Of a DNA stretch of 64,000 nucleotides, positions 7,742-17,692 are shown piece by piece (the first letter of the stretch is position 1; each line of letters opens with the position of its first letter). Origin of the DNA: Candidatus Vecturithrix granuli (GTDB lineage: Bacteria; Moduliflexota; Moduliflexia; Moduliflexales; Moduliflexaceae); NCBI GenBank assembly GCA_000739535.1, contig DF820466.1, positions 84,573 through 148,572 on the forward strand, read 5' to 3'. The notes under the pieces were generated by a model. That model made no database searches and was not told where the DNA came from. It saw only the letters and a program-made list of their open reading frames with translations. A program made the translations under genes and the position numbers.

Positions 7742-10700
7742 CGATGACGGTGCAGCCGGCCAGAATCACGGAAGGGCGCACTGCCACCGTCACGGTGAAA
7801 CTCAGCGATGCGGCTGATGGCGTCTCTGTCACGTTAAATATAGACAGCCTGCATTCAGCGGATCTGACGATAACTACCACAAACCCGAAGCCAAGCGAAA
7901 GCGGCGGAATTGCGACCTTTACGATTCAGGCGGTCGTGGATACGCTTGAAGAGGGACTGGAAAACGCTATCCTTACGGCCACAGCCACGGGTTATACCAG
8001 CGCAACAGCAGATGTGTTTATTCGCGACAGCGGGGAGATGAGCGGCGACACTCTCACCTTCCCGAGTTTTGTGCTGCATGCCTCTTATGACTGGCTGCAC
8101 AATTTTTCCGATAATAACCAGAGCGCCAGCGGGGCCGCCGGGGATCCGGATTCGGATAATTTTAACAAATTGATCATGATTGATTCTAACCTGTTTCCGA
8201 TTTACACCGCGCTCCAGGGCGATGCGGAGATGCCTAACGTGGTCATGCGCAATTGGACTTCCGGCCCTGGCATCTACAGCCCCAGCGTCAATGATTATAT
8301 GAACCGCAGCGTGGCCGCAGCCGCGGATTATATTAACGTGACCAGCAAAATTCCCTTTGGCTACGGCGCCACCGATTCCTTAGACGCGGTCGGCATGCGC
8401 TCCTATCTGCAATGGGTCTATGCGCTGGATCCGGCCAATCATAATTTCCGGCGCTATAAATTTATCAAAATCCAGGACTCAGTGCCCGATGTGCCCTATT
8501 GGGATTCCAGCGTCGGAATTTTTGAAGACAAGTCAAACGATCCCGACTTTGAAGGCACGGCAGATAAAGGCATAGACTGCCCTCAATGTGATCCGGATTT
8601 CTGGTACGTGGTTAACTATAATCAATCAGTCGTTGCGTATGATAAAAAGTGTCCATCGACCTGTTATGATGATGGTACGGACACCAAATTTTTAATCTAC
8701 GCTAAAAAACAAAATGATGGCATGACCAGCAGTGATATTGACCCGCCGGTGCGTTTTCAGGTGCCGGTTTCCGCTCAAACCATTGACACCCAGTCCACGG
8801 TGGACGTATCAATGAATCTGAAAGGCTTTAAAACCGCCAATGATGCTACCATGTCCTTTATTTTAAACGCTGATTCAGTGGAATCAACCTGTCAGCAGAC
8901 CACCAATGCGAATACAGACAATTCAAACTATGGCCTCAATAATGGCGGCTGTGGCTCCACGAATGGCTCGTGCAGGATGGTCGTCACAGTGTCCTTTGAC
9001 GATGTGCCGACCTCGTGCGCGTCGAATTGCAACAGCCAGTATTGTTACATGACGATTGACATGAAACCGTTGGATAAAAATCACGGCGGCTGGTTCATTG
9101 AACTGCCAAACTATGAACCGCCCAAGGAAAAGGATAATGCCTTCCGCATTCCGGTTGTTGGCTATGACAATATTACCGGGGGTGAATGGGATATGCTCAC
9201 GGACACGGAAAAGCAGAAAAAAATCGAAACGCGCTGGGGGAATATCGCCGGCTATCTGGATGTGATGCCGCCCAGATCCTATCCGGGCTATGTCAACTAT
9301 ACCGCCCGCGTCGGTTATGGCTACCAGACCAATACGACCTTCAGCAGCGCGGATAATGTGCGTTTTAAGGATCCGCGCGATATTGCGGTGTATCGCGACT
9401 ATTTTGACCAGGCCAACGGCGGGCCCGTGTATATCTTTGTGGCTGATACGTCAAATTCGCGCATCCAGGTGTTTATGAATGCCACGGGCGTGGCCGGTGA
9501 TCCGGGCGCAGCCTTCCCGATTCGGCCGGTGCGCGTCAAAGGCCCGAATGACAACAGCGCCAAAACTTACTACAAATCGAATGAACTGGGTATGCGTATT
9601 TACAGCAGCAACGGTGAAAGCGTGCGCTTCGGCGACGGCCGCAAGGCAGATTGGCGGCAATATACCACTATGCCCGGAGATACCTTTGTCAATATTTCCG
9701 CCGGCAAAGGGGAATTTTACTATCCGCACAGTATTGCGGTGGATCAAGATCCGGACACCAAAGATGTGTATTTGTTCGTGGCCGATACCTTTAACCATCG
9801 CATTCAGGTGTTCCGCGATGTCAGCGGCGTATCCAGCCAGGCGATTACCGCCAAGAAATTTGATTTCAAATTCGAGGCCGGCTGGGGCACCTATCCGCTG
9901 CAAACTTCGGAATTCATGACGAACCCGGGCGCGTATAACTTCCGCTATCCCAAAGGTCTGAGCGTGGCGCGCTTTAAGAACAATTCATCCCTGCTCTATG
10001 TTGTGGATTCCAAAGATTACCGTCTGATGAAATATGAAATCGGGGAAAATGGCGACGGCGGGATTAAGGGAGTTGTGGTTTCGAATGGGTATGGTTTTAA
10101 CGGGACTTACAACTCTGACGGCAGCCCGCGTTTTGTTAAAGATTTGCTGGACAAGGCCGGCAAGCCGCTAATCAAGCATGTTGACGGTCCCGGATTCTGG
10201 AACCCGCAGGATGTAGCCACCGGCTATAGCGGATTTTTCAACTATACCAGTCCGCACGGCAGAGGCACGAAATTCTTGAACAATTACATGGTGTATGTCA
10301 CGGATTACGCCCGCAACATGACCTCGATCACCCGTAACCGCCTGAATACGCGCGTGATGCAATTCATTGAGGTACCGGGCGTGTATAAGAGCATCAGCGG
10401 GGCCTGGATTCCCTGGCAAACGGAAGTCTATTCAACCGCCACGACCCTTTTTCCAAAAGGTGCGTTAGGACAAAGCGTGTATGGCATTACGGACGGCGTG
10501 TATAACAGCACTGGCGCAGCAAATAGCACTGGCGCAAGCGGCAACGTGCCCGGACGCTTCGGATATTTTACCGACCGGCCGGTGGGGATTACTGCCTTGC
10601 AGTGGAATACGCTCAAACCGATTGACATCCGTGTCGTTGATAGTACCAAATCCTATCTTCCGGGTGAATCTTTGCCGCTGAACACACCGCTGCGAATTGG

Positions 10701-11037
10701 GGTGTCCTCGCGCAAACTCTCCTTTGGGTACCCCGAAACGAATAGAATTATGTTTACAGGGTATTCGTCAGAATGGACCGAGTTAACCGGACGCTGGGAT
10801 GCGACCGATGCCGGCCGGGTACACCTGTTTTGTTATGATAAAACCGGGAAATATATTAGCGGGTCTCATAAATGGGTCTCTGCTTTGAATAATAAGGGCG
10901 TACTGTTTACTCCTCCATTTCTCGTGACATTATCACCGCCTACCTGCACCAGCCCCGGGTTTGTCAAAATAGTGGTGGAAGATGTGGACTTTAATGACAG
11001 CGCCCGTACCGGCACAGCATTTTATGGGGTGAAGTAA
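7571..11037 (+). pseudogene. second part of the frameshifted surface protein: anchor motif, Thr/Pro linker, Calx-beta-like domain, NHL repeats
   Basis: This frame continues the beta-helix gene after the shift near 7570. It begins with the terminal GCDIGAFE motif (7630-7653), runs through a TPTPTATP-type linker, then a Calx-beta-like domain (about 110 residues with ITEGRTATVTVKLS and TLEEGLENAILTATA). A long unassigned region with CPQC and CPSTC pairs follows. The last 600 residues hold at least four NHL-type propeller blades, marked by VADTSNSRIQVF, VADTFNHRIQVF and VVDSKDYRLMKY. NHL propellers bind proteins or glycans outside the cell in many bacteria. A TTG codon at 7663 could restart translation but no ribosome site is visible. 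If the shift is an assembly error, the gene is intact. Confidence 0.75.
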
Positions 11038-11089
11038 TTAGAACCTCTCCCCCGCCCCTCCTCGAAGGAGAGGGAGAAAAAGACTCCCC

Positions 11090-11230
11090 TCCCCTTTGGG
11101 GGGAGCAGGGCTGTTAGGTTCTGAAAAATTCGGAGTGCGAAAGCTCTGCTTTCGCGGCCAAAGCAGAGCTTTCGCACTCCGAATTCGTGGAGAACTTAAC
11201 AGCCTTGCCCTTCGGGGAGGGGCCGGGGGT
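11090..11230. repeat. nested hairpin between the surface-protein gene and the pseudopilin operon
   Basis: Three inverted repeats are stacked: an outer CTCCCCTCCCC / GGGGAGGGG, a middle GGGCTGTTAGGTTCT / AGAACTTAACAGCC, and an inner TTCGGAGTGCGAAAGC / GCTTTCGCACTCCGAA pair. The middle arm resembles the GGGCTGTTCAATTCTC arm at 17,014, and the inner one the AAAGCAGAGCTTT hairpins at 6.07 and 63.0 kb. Confidence 0.7.
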
Positions 11231-11259
11231 GGGATTTCCGAAAAGGAGGGACAGAAAAT

Positions 11260-11808
11260 ATGCAAACACTACGTAAATCTCAGCGCGGCGTCACGTTGAT
11301 GGAAATGATGGTTGTTGTCGCGATTATCGGGATTTTAGCCGGGATTTCTCTTCCGAATATGATGACAGCGATCAGGAATAATCGCGTGAGATCTGTGTGT
11401 ATTGATCTGTTAGCGCAACTGCGTGAAACGCGTTCACAGGCCATTTCGCTGGCGCGTAAAATCCAGTTTTCAGTGGACGCAACCAACAAGACTTACACTG
11501 CAATCATTCAGAAGTACACGCTTTATGATCCCTTAGATCCGAACCTGACGAAGATCATGAACGAGCAAGAGGCGCAAATCCTCGCCTCCAATGTGAAATT
11601 TGATAAGAATAACTGGCTAAGACCTGCCGGAACTCCGGCCCCGGTTGAAGTAAGCCCGGAAACTTTTGATCTGGTGTTTACGCCGGCCGGACTGGTAGAG
11701 ATTAAGGGATCGCCTGTTGGCTCGATTAAACTGCGCGGGCTGCATATCGCGTATGAAATTCAAGTTTATAAGGCCGGACAGATCGATCTCTTTCGACTGA
11801 ATGACTGA
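11260..11808 (+). CDS. type II pseudopilin, GspH/FimT-like
   Basis: A short basic leader ends in RG and is followed by VTLMEMMVVVAIIGILAG, the class III signal that prepilin peptidase cuts before V; the usual Glu at position +5 is present. The 182-residue length and the phrase NRVRSVCIDLLAQLRETRSQAI are typical of minor pseudopilin GspH/FimT, a component near the tip of the type II secretion pseudopilus or type IV pilus. AAAAGGAGGGA precedes the ATG. It is first of four prepilin-like genes separated by 14-75 bases and probably cotranscribed. A prepilin peptidase is encoded at 32.9 kb; no assembly ATPase is in the window. Confidence 0.85.
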   Translation: MQTLRKSQRGVTLMEMMVVVAIIGILAGISLPNMMTAIRNNRVRSVCIDLLAQLRETRSQAISLARKIQFSVDATNKTYTAIIQKYTLYDPLDPNLTKIMNEQEAQILASNVKFDKNNWLRPAGTPAPVEVSPETFDLVFTPAGLVEIKGSPVGSIKLRGLHIAYEIQVYKAGQIDLFRLND

Positions 11809-11825
11809 CAAAAGGAGGCCGAGAA

Positions 11826-12581
11826 ATGAAATCACAAGAACAAGGCTTATCATTAGTTGAACTGTTAATTGCCGCCACGATTTTAATCATCGCCCTGGTG
11901 CCTTTGATGCGCGTGATGATGTATGCGCTGGACACCGGCAGCCGCGCCAATAAAATAACAATTGCCACGAATTTGGCGCGCGATCTGGCGGAAGAAATCC
12001 GTACTCAGGCTTTTGCTGAAGATTATGTCATCTTCAATCGTGCGACCGGCTGTGATTACAAGACCAATTATCCGGTGACAAGCAACCCACAATGTTTTGG
12101 TCTGGAAACCGGCGAAGATCCTGCGCAAACGCGCAGCAAAGGCGGACGGATTAAAGTATTTGACGATGTGGATGATTATAATGGCTGGTGCCGCGGACGA
12201 GACTGCGCCGGAGGGTATAAGCCGCTGGAAACCTTTGACGGCCATGCGTATAACGGCACTGAAGGGTATCCGTCGTATCATAACTTTACGCGCCGGGTGC
12301 GCATTCATAATCTGGACCTGATAGCCCGCCAGGTAGCGTCTTTTAAACGCGATCCCTTTGAATCGTACACCTCAACAAATTATACGCAGCCCATCAAACG
12401 CTATCTGTTTGACAATTGGTCCACAGTGTTAATCTATAAATCGGGCAGTACTACCGAACGCGCTACCGGGTTAAGCTCGATTAAACAGATTGAAGTGACT
12501 GTGACGTATGATGGCACTGATACGGGCAATATTAAAGTCGTGGATGTCAGTTATGTTGTGATGCCAATCTCAGAATATTAA
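11826..12581 (+). CDS. prepilin-like protein, GspI/PilV-type
   Basis: MKSQEQG is the leader; cleavage after G leaves LSLVELLIAATILIIALVPLM, a prepilin N-terminal helix with Glu at +5. The remaining soluble part of 251 residues is larger than classical GspI and contains C-x-x-x-x-x-x-x-C patterns (GCDYKTNYPV, CRGRDC) that may form disulphides. AAAAGGAGG lies 7 bases upstream, 17 bases after the preceding stop. The order H-, I-, J-, PilX/K-like matches the minor pseudopilins GspHIJK, whose tip complex starts pseudopilus assembly. Confidence 0.8.
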   Translation: MKSQEQGLSLVELLIAATILIIALVPLMRVMMYALDTGSRANKITIATNLARDLAEEIRTQAFAEDYVIFNRATGCDYKTNYPVTSNPQCFGLETGEDPAQTRSKGGRIKVFDDVDDYNGWCRGRDCAGGYKPLETFDGHAYNGTEGYPSYHNFTRRVRIHNLDLIARQVASFKRDPFESYTSTNYTQPIKRYLFDNWSTVLIYKSGSTTERATGLSSIKQIEVTVTYDGTDTGNIKVVDVSYVVMPISEY

Positions 12582-12595
12582 GAAGGAGGCCTCTT

Positions 12596-13711
12596 ATGTC
12601 TATAACACGCCAACAGGGTGTCACCCTGGTTGAATTATTAGTGGTCATGGCCATTCTTGGCCTGCTCTTAGGTGGTATTTATGGTCTGTTCGATGCGGCC
12701 AACCGTTCGTATTTGAATACGCGCGCTCTGGTGGAGAGTCAGGAGACTGCCCGCGTGGTGATGAACTATCTGCTGTTCCGCTTACGCGAGATTGACGGCA
12801 GCGGGATGGTCAAAGATCCGACCCAATGCACGGGGTGTCACAAGCAGAATCTTGATGGCAATCCTAATGTTAATAGTGCATATATTCCCTGTGAGAAAGA
12901 TGTAAGCATTCCCCGCAAAAATATCTATATTGATAAGCTGGAGAAAGTCACATTACCCACTTTAGCCGGAGTGAGCAATGTGTATCAAAATCTGTCCGGG
13001 TATAATTCGATCACCTTCTGGGGCGATCTGCTGCCGATCACGGGTTTTTCGGAAGATTTTACGGATTCCCCTCGTACCGGCCCGCAGGCCGCGAAAAGGA
13101 ACGGAAAGTGGGATTTAACGTTTGATAAAGATGGACATGGCGATTACGACCAGGATGATGATTATGAATATCTCAACGATCTCAATGATAATGGCGCCTT
13201 TGATTATTATGGCGAACGTTGGACTTTCAGGCTCAAGACCTCGCTGGGCCATAACTATTATCTGTTGGTGGAATCGCTCTCCTTTACAGATGAGTATGGC
13301 AATGATTTTTCTGACAAAAATATGTCGTTCTACACCCCTTATATCGATCAACCGGTCGCCTACGGCTTGACCGGATTGGGGATTAAGAAAATTCCCAAAT
13401 ATTATCCGGACGAATTTCAGAAGATCGGGGGAGCCAAATTAAAAGTGTCTTCCTGTGGGGCAGATACAGCGAAGGGGCAAGAGCGCGATTCCTGTCATGG
13501 CGAGAAGGCCAGCGAGCCCTGGCGTAATATTTATAATAATGAAACTGCTTTTAGTTACGACAAATTTGTCAGTACGCATCCTTTCTGGAATATTGAGGGG
13601 CTTTCGATTGAAGTGGCTACGGTTGACCCCCAGGGGCAAAAGTTTATGAAAATGAAACAAATGTTGATTCCGCGCAATATTGAAGTGAATCAGGATGTCA
13701 ATTTGAAATAA
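12596..13711 (+). CDS. prepilin-like protein, GspJ/PilW-type, with a CxxCH motif
   Basis: The leader MSITRQQG is followed by VTLVELLVVMAILGLLLGGIYG, then by NRSYLNTRALVESQETARVVMNYLLFRLREIDG, a GspJ/PilW-like N-terminal domain. At 371 residues it is nearly twice the usual GspJ size. It contains CTGCH (about residues 80-84), a c-type haem attachment motif, and later a CGAD...CHG stretch with two more cysteines. Whether haem binds cannot be told from one motif. AAGGAGGCC lies upstream, and the gene follows the previous stop by 14 bases. A strongly acidic DKDGHGDYDQDDDYEYLND segment (about residues 176-194) looks like a calcium-binding loop. Confidence 0.8.
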   Translation: MSITRQQGVTLVELLVVMAILGLLLGGIYGLFDAANRSYLNTRALVESQETARVVMNYLLFRLREIDGSGMVKDPTQCTGCHKQNLDGNPNVNSAYIPCEKDVSIPRKNIYIDKLEKVTLPTLAGVSNVYQNLSGYNSITFWGDLLPITGFSEDFTDSPRTGPQAAKRNGKWDLTFDKDGHGDYDQDDDYEYLNDLNDNGAFDYYGERWTFRLKTSLGHNYYLLVESLSFTDEYGNDFSDKNMSFYTPYIDQPVAYGLTGLGIKKIPKYYPDEFQKIGGAKLKVSSCGADTAKGQERDSCHGEKASEPWRNIYNNETAFSYDKFVSTHPFWNIEGLSIEVATVDPQGQKFMKMKQMLIPRNIEVNQDVNLK

Positions 13712-13784
13712 TTAACAGGTTGTTGGGAGAATGAGGAGTGTGTTCTCGCAGCAATGTTCTATACATATCATGGAGGAAAACACT

Positions 13785-16700
13785 ATGAAACATATATTCA
13801 GGCAACGTTCAGAGCAGCAGGCTGGTGTTGCCTTAGTGGCAGCCCTGTTCGTGCTGGTGGTGCTCTCCACGCTGGTGATTGCGGTGCTTGCAGATGTGCA
13901 GGGAGAACTGCGCATGAGTGCAGTCGAACGCAACTCTGAAAGAGCCTTAAAGCTTGCGGAACTCGGGGTTCAAATTGCCCGCGGCACCATTTTGCAGGGA
14001 GAACTGGGCGGAGAATTGTCCTCAGTGGATGGCTTTGCCCAGGGAGGCTATTTTTTCACTACTCTGGGCTCTGGCTTTCCGGGTAATGAGAAATGGGAAC
14101 AGTGGCATTTTGACGCCAGTATCACCGGCAATAATAATCTGAGTGAAATTACCACTCCGGTCAGACCGATCTGGGCCAAAGAATTGCTCGGGGTGAACGG
14201 CACCTGGGCAGACTCGGACACGAACTTTACCCTGCACAATCTGTACGGGATTGTGGCCGGCGGTGCGTATTTTCAGTTAGAAGAAGGCACAGGCACTGCT
14301 ATTCGAGCGGTGGATGAATATCGAGGCAGCGCCGGAGTTGATTTTGATCCGAAGGGAAATTTTTCCCCCAAGACGGTGACCTGGAAAGGAAACGCAGAAG
14401 GAGACAAAACGATCAAAGAAACGGATACCAGCCAGGATGCGTATAATCGCGGCTATGCGGTGCGTATGAGTCCGATGGCCTCCTATACGAATATTTCAAC
14501 TATTCCCGGTCAGGAAAACCCGATGATCGTGCGCCAGACCCTCTATCTTACCTATGCAGGCGGATCGACTTCCACCACGGTTGATACAGACAGCACCGTG
14601 CGTTTACGAGCCGTCAATTCGCTGTGCAATTCTTCTGACACGGGCAATCCGCCCAAAACACAAAATATCTGGGAATTCGATACTGGTCTGCATGGTATCG
14701 GGACAGCCCCGGCCTTTTTCGACCCCAGTCCGGATCAACCGGGCGACGAACTGATCTACTTTGCGGTCGTTCACACAGGCAACGCGGATCTCAAACTACG
14801 GAGCAGCATTCAGAATTTTCCGATACACAGCGACAACAGTATGCTTTCCGAGAATATTTATATCTATGCTCTGGTGGATGAGTCCAAACCCACAGATGCG
14901 ACTGATCCGTGCAGCCGAACGGGGTCATATCGTTTGAAATGGACACGTCCCTTCCCTGATCCGGACGTGAATGACTGGACCGATTATGCGATTGAACAAA
15001 CCACTGGCACGAATGGACAGCGCCCGCCTTACGTCCGCCGTCCCTCTGATATGACGCCTTTCCTGCCGGAAGATGATCTGCTGGCAGATTACCGGCATGA
15101 CCGCTATAATACTGAGCGTACCAGCATTGCGGCATCCGTCATTCAGGGGCAGATGCGCGGGAATGTCTATACCGGATTTTTCGAACCGCCCTCCATCAGT
15201 CCAGTGATCCTTAAAGGCCTTTACGAACTTGATACCGTGAATACTGATGGCACGCGCAAGATCAGCGATCAACGCGAGGATGCGGTAGCCGATGGCGATC
15301 CGGCTGATCCGATGCTCGAACTCTATCTGGCCTATACGGTACATCCGATGTTTAAACGCTACGGTGAATACTATTATGGGGCGATTCCGTATGATTCTGC
15401 GGATGGAGCTGATGCAGTTGACGCCAAATGGGATAAAGCCGCTGGCCGCAAAAAACTGATCCAGGCCTATGTCCAGGTGATTGCCCTGCGTGACCGGCTT
15501 GATGGCTCCTGTGATACGAATGGGAAAAATTGTTCCTGGAACTGGTCCAGCGCCAAAAGCCGTTTTCCTACTTTCAAGTGGATGTATAAGGTGCCGGCCT
15601 GGGATCCGTCGCGCAGCGATAAACGTCCCTGGAACGGCTATGGCGAGTTTACCTGGGATACCTGGTTTGATCAACAGATTGCGCCGATGATCGGCCTGAT
15701 AGATGAAGACCAGGATGGGACTGCGTGGGGCAGTGTCTCCGGCAGCGGGCGCGACCAGTATGTGGTCATTTATCCTTCTTATGAAAGCCTGGGCTTTGTG
15801 GATGAGGCTGGTGATAACGTTAAAAATGGCCCAACAACCGGGAATGGTTCGCCAGTGGATTTCAGTAATGATAACTGGGCGGACAGCCGGTTGATGGTGG
15901 CGGCCGTGCGTGATACCTGGGATGACTATATGGAAGGTCGTCAGACGAATCCGTTATATAGTGCGATGAAGACGCAGAATAATCCCTTTGCTATGCCGGT
16001 GCAATCGAGTCCGATGGAACCGTATTGGACTCACAAGCATGATGGCACAATTTGTGCGAGCGACGGTTCTATGCCTGCGGATAAGTATCCGATTCCTTTT
16101 GAAACAGAGACCGTGATAACCTATTCGAGCACTGAAGCCGCTGCCTGGAACAATGCCGATAAAATCGGATTTCCGCGGCCCTATACCTGGTGGGAAGCCC
16201 TGTGGAATGCCAATGTGAAAAATAATACGTTGGGCCTTACCGGGCGAGGGATGACTGATCAGGGCTGGGCTAACACCAGTGGCAGTTCAAGTAATTCATC
16301 CGATATTGATGTTGAAGGTGAAACCAGTGCATTTTGCCGCGAATGCGCCAATAACGACGGGATCATCGTCCAGGTCTTTAACCATGATCTGGGCACCACC
16401 ATCGAAGATCTGCGCGTTCATGGCATCAACGCTAAAACCGGCAAACATGTCTGGGATTATCACATGCCCACGGTCTATTTGGGCGACAATTCCAACAGTA
16501 CGCCGGCCATTGCCAATGGCCTGGTGTTTATCGGTTTTGATGTGAATCTCGGAAATTTGAAAGGGGCCTATCTCCAGGTGCTTAACGCCGACAATGGCGA
16601 ATCCAGACAGCGCATGGTGGTTGACCGCAATGCGGATGCCCTGATCATGTCGCCGACTATTGCCAACGGCGCCGTGTATCTGGCCACCTATGACTGGACA

Positions 16701-16964
16701 GCGGCTGGCACCAGAAGTGAGAGCAATCCGCATTACATTCGCTTGTATGCCTATTCACCAGTTTTGCGTTTGTTCTCGATCGGAGTGTATCCCATCGCCT
16801 ACACCAATGAATCAACCATTCCTGATTTTAGCACCTATAAACCCGACGTGTATATGCCGCGGGCCGAACGCAAAATTCAGGTCTGGATTACCGGTTCAGG
16901 CAGCAAGTGGGAGGAAATCCGCGAAACTGTGAGCGTGGCTCCGACGCCGACGCCGAATCCGTAA
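13785..16964 (+). CDS. large PilX/GspK-like pilus protein with PQQ-propeller-like C-terminal region
   Basis: The start MKHIFRQRS at 13785 follows TGGAGGAAAAC; a longer reading from 13731 lacks one. Residues 12-40 form a hydrophobic helix (VALVAALFVLVVLSTLVIAVLAD) and then ERNSERALKLAELG, as in PilX/GspK N-termini, although no clean G^(F/V)TLxE site is present. Most of the 1,059 residues are extracytoplasmic and not assigned. The last 250 have propeller-like phrases (GINAKTGKHVWDYHMP, NSTPAIANGLVFIGFD, SPTIANGAVYLATYD) typical of PQQ-type repeats, as in PilY1-like tip proteins. It ends in a TPTPNP tail. The inference is a tip or secreted cargo subunit of this pseudopilus. Confidence 0.75.
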   Translation: MKHIFRQRSEQQAGVALVAALFVLVVLSTLVIAVLADVQGELRMSAVERNSERALKLAELGVQIARGTILQGELGGELSSVDGFAQGGYFFTTLGSGFPGNEKWEQWHFDASITGNNNLSEITTPVRPIWAKELLGVNGTWADSDTNFTLHNLYGIVAGGAYFQLEEGTGTAIRAVDEYRGSAGVDFDPKGNFSPKTVTWKGNAEGDKTIKETDTSQDAYNRGYAVRMSPMASYTNISTIPGQENPMIVRQTLYLTYAGGSTSTTVDTDSTVRLRAVNSLCNSSDTGNPPKTQNIWEFDTGLHGIGTAPAFFDPSPDQPGDELIYFAVVHTGNADLKLRSSIQNFPIHSDNSMLSENIYIYALVDESKPTDATDPCSRTGSYRLKWTRPFPDPDVNDWTDYAIEQTTGTNGQRPPYVRRPSDMTPFLPEDDLLADYRHDRYNTERTSIAASVIQGQMRGNVYTGFFEPPSISPVILKGLYELDTVNTDGTRKISDQREDAVADGDPADPMLELYLAYTVHPMFKRYGEYYYGAIPYDSADGADAVDAKWDKAAGRKKLIQAYVQVIALRDRLDGSCDTNGKNCSWNWSSAKSRFPTFKWMYKVPAWDPSRSDKRPWNGYGEFTWDTWFDQQIAPMIGLIDEDQDGTAWGSVSGSGRDQYVVIYPSYESLGFVDEAGDNVKNGPTTGNGSPVDFSNDNWADSRLMVAAVRDTWDDYMEGRQTNPLYSAMKTQNNPFAMPVQSSPMEPYWTHKHDGTICASDGSMPADKYPIPFETETVITYSSTEAAAWNNADKIGFPRPYTWWEALWNANVKNNTLGLTGRGMTDQGWANTSGSSSNSSDIDVEGETSAFCRECANNDGIIVQVFNHDLGTTIEDLRVHGINAKTGKHVWDYHMPTVYLGDNSNSTPAIANGLVFIGFDVNLGNLKGAYLQVLNADNGESRQRMVVDRNADALIMSPTIANGAVYLATYDWTAAGTRSESNPHYIRLYAYSPVLRLFSIGVYPIAYTNESTIPDFSTYKPDVYMPRAERKIQVWITGSGSKWEEIRETVSVAPTPTPNP

Positions 16965-16970
16965 TGATAC

Positions 16971-17117
16971 CATGGAGTCTGTCTTGCGAGAGAGACTCCA
17001 TGTAAACACCGGGGCTGTTCAATTCTCGTTAGAAATGGCATCTCGACTTCGCTCGACGTGCGGTGTTCCGGTCATCGAGCGGAGTCGAGATGATGAACAT
17101 GCGGAGAATTGAACAGC
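16971..17117. repeat. terminator hairpin followed by a GGCTGTTCAATTCTC inverted-repeat element
   Basis: CATGGAGTCT/AGACTCCATG (16971-17002) forms a hairpin right after the pilus operon and may end it. GCTGTTCAATTCTC (17014-17027) and its exact inverted copy (17104-17117) bound a 104-bp element whose interior is a second palindrome, CATCTCGACTTCGCTCGA against its near complement (17039-17091). Confidence 0.7.
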
Positions 17118-17184
17118 TCTGATGTCAACACGACCTGGATGGTTTTTTGAAAACTCTCATGTAGAAAAGATTGTAAACGGTAAG

Positions 17185-17235
17185 ATGGAGACCGCTTCGG
17201 AAGGTGGTCTCCATTTCTGGCATGTTTTTTTTCTC
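17185..17235 (+). terminator. rho-independent-like terminator
   Basis: TGGAGACC and GGTCTCCA flank a 12-base loop, and after a short spacer comes a run of eight T. It lies between the pilus operon and the exopolysaccharide genes. Confidence 0.5.
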
Positions 17236-17307
17236 ATCATCTTTCCTGCGTTTATGACCACTCATTTTCAGAAATGTTTTTCTCTGCAAAAGAAAACAAA
17301 GTATCTC

Positions 17308-17340
17308 TTGACACCATAACGGTTTTGTCACTATTATAAT
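17308..17340 (+). promoter_or_regulatory. possible sigma-70 promoter of the Wzz/PrsK/PrsR operon
   Basis: TTGACA at 17308-17313 and TATTAT at 17332-17337 with an 18-base spacer; TATAAT at 17335-17340 is an alternative. The first gene begins 350 bases further on, after the repeat cluster. Confidence 0.45.
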
Positions 17341-17386
17341 AATATTGAAGGGTGAGTAGTACAGCATTTCAGAAATAAATATACAC

Positions 17387-17655
17387 TGGTAGTCCCGCCC
17401 TACGTGGCGGGTTTATCGGCTTTTTTACGAAATTATGTAGTAGTCCTGCCCTACGTGGCGGGTTTATCGGCGTCATTCCCGCCGCGTAGTAGTCATTCCC
17501 GCCGCGTAGGGCGGGGCTACCAGTGTGTACTTTTTTACGAAATTATGTAGTAGTTTATCGGCGTCATTCCCGCCGCGTAGGGCGGGGCTACCAGTCATTC
17601 CCGCCGCGTAGGGCGGGGCTACCAGTGTGTACTTTTTTACGAAATTATGTAGTAG
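17387..17655. repeat. tangle of nested direct and inverted repeats
   Basis: CTTTTTTACGAAATTATGTAG occurs three times (17420, 17530, 17632), each followed by TAG. TCATTCCCGCCGCGTAG occurs four times in the same direction, two to three times with GGCGGGGCTACCAGT, and its inverted form opens the block (ACTGGTAGTCCCGCCCTACG). The arrangement looks like repeated insertion of one palindromic element into copies of itself, with target duplications. Confidence 0.8.
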
Positions 17656-17692
17656 AGTCTTTTTTCACATCAAACTCTGGAGATAAGAAGTT

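Noticed and set aside
10950-11037. PEP-CTERM sorting signal on the surface protein
   Set aside because: The protein ends in FYGVK with no PEP motif, hydrophobic helix or basic tail, although PrsK/PrsR suggested looking for one.
17219-17240. TGGCATG-T8 as a third sigma-54 promoter
   Set aside because: The required GC at -12 is missing; it is the T run of a terminator.
17387-17655. Repeat cluster considered as a CRISPR array
   Set aside because: Repeats differ in length and direction, spacers are not unique or uniform, and no cas gene is present.
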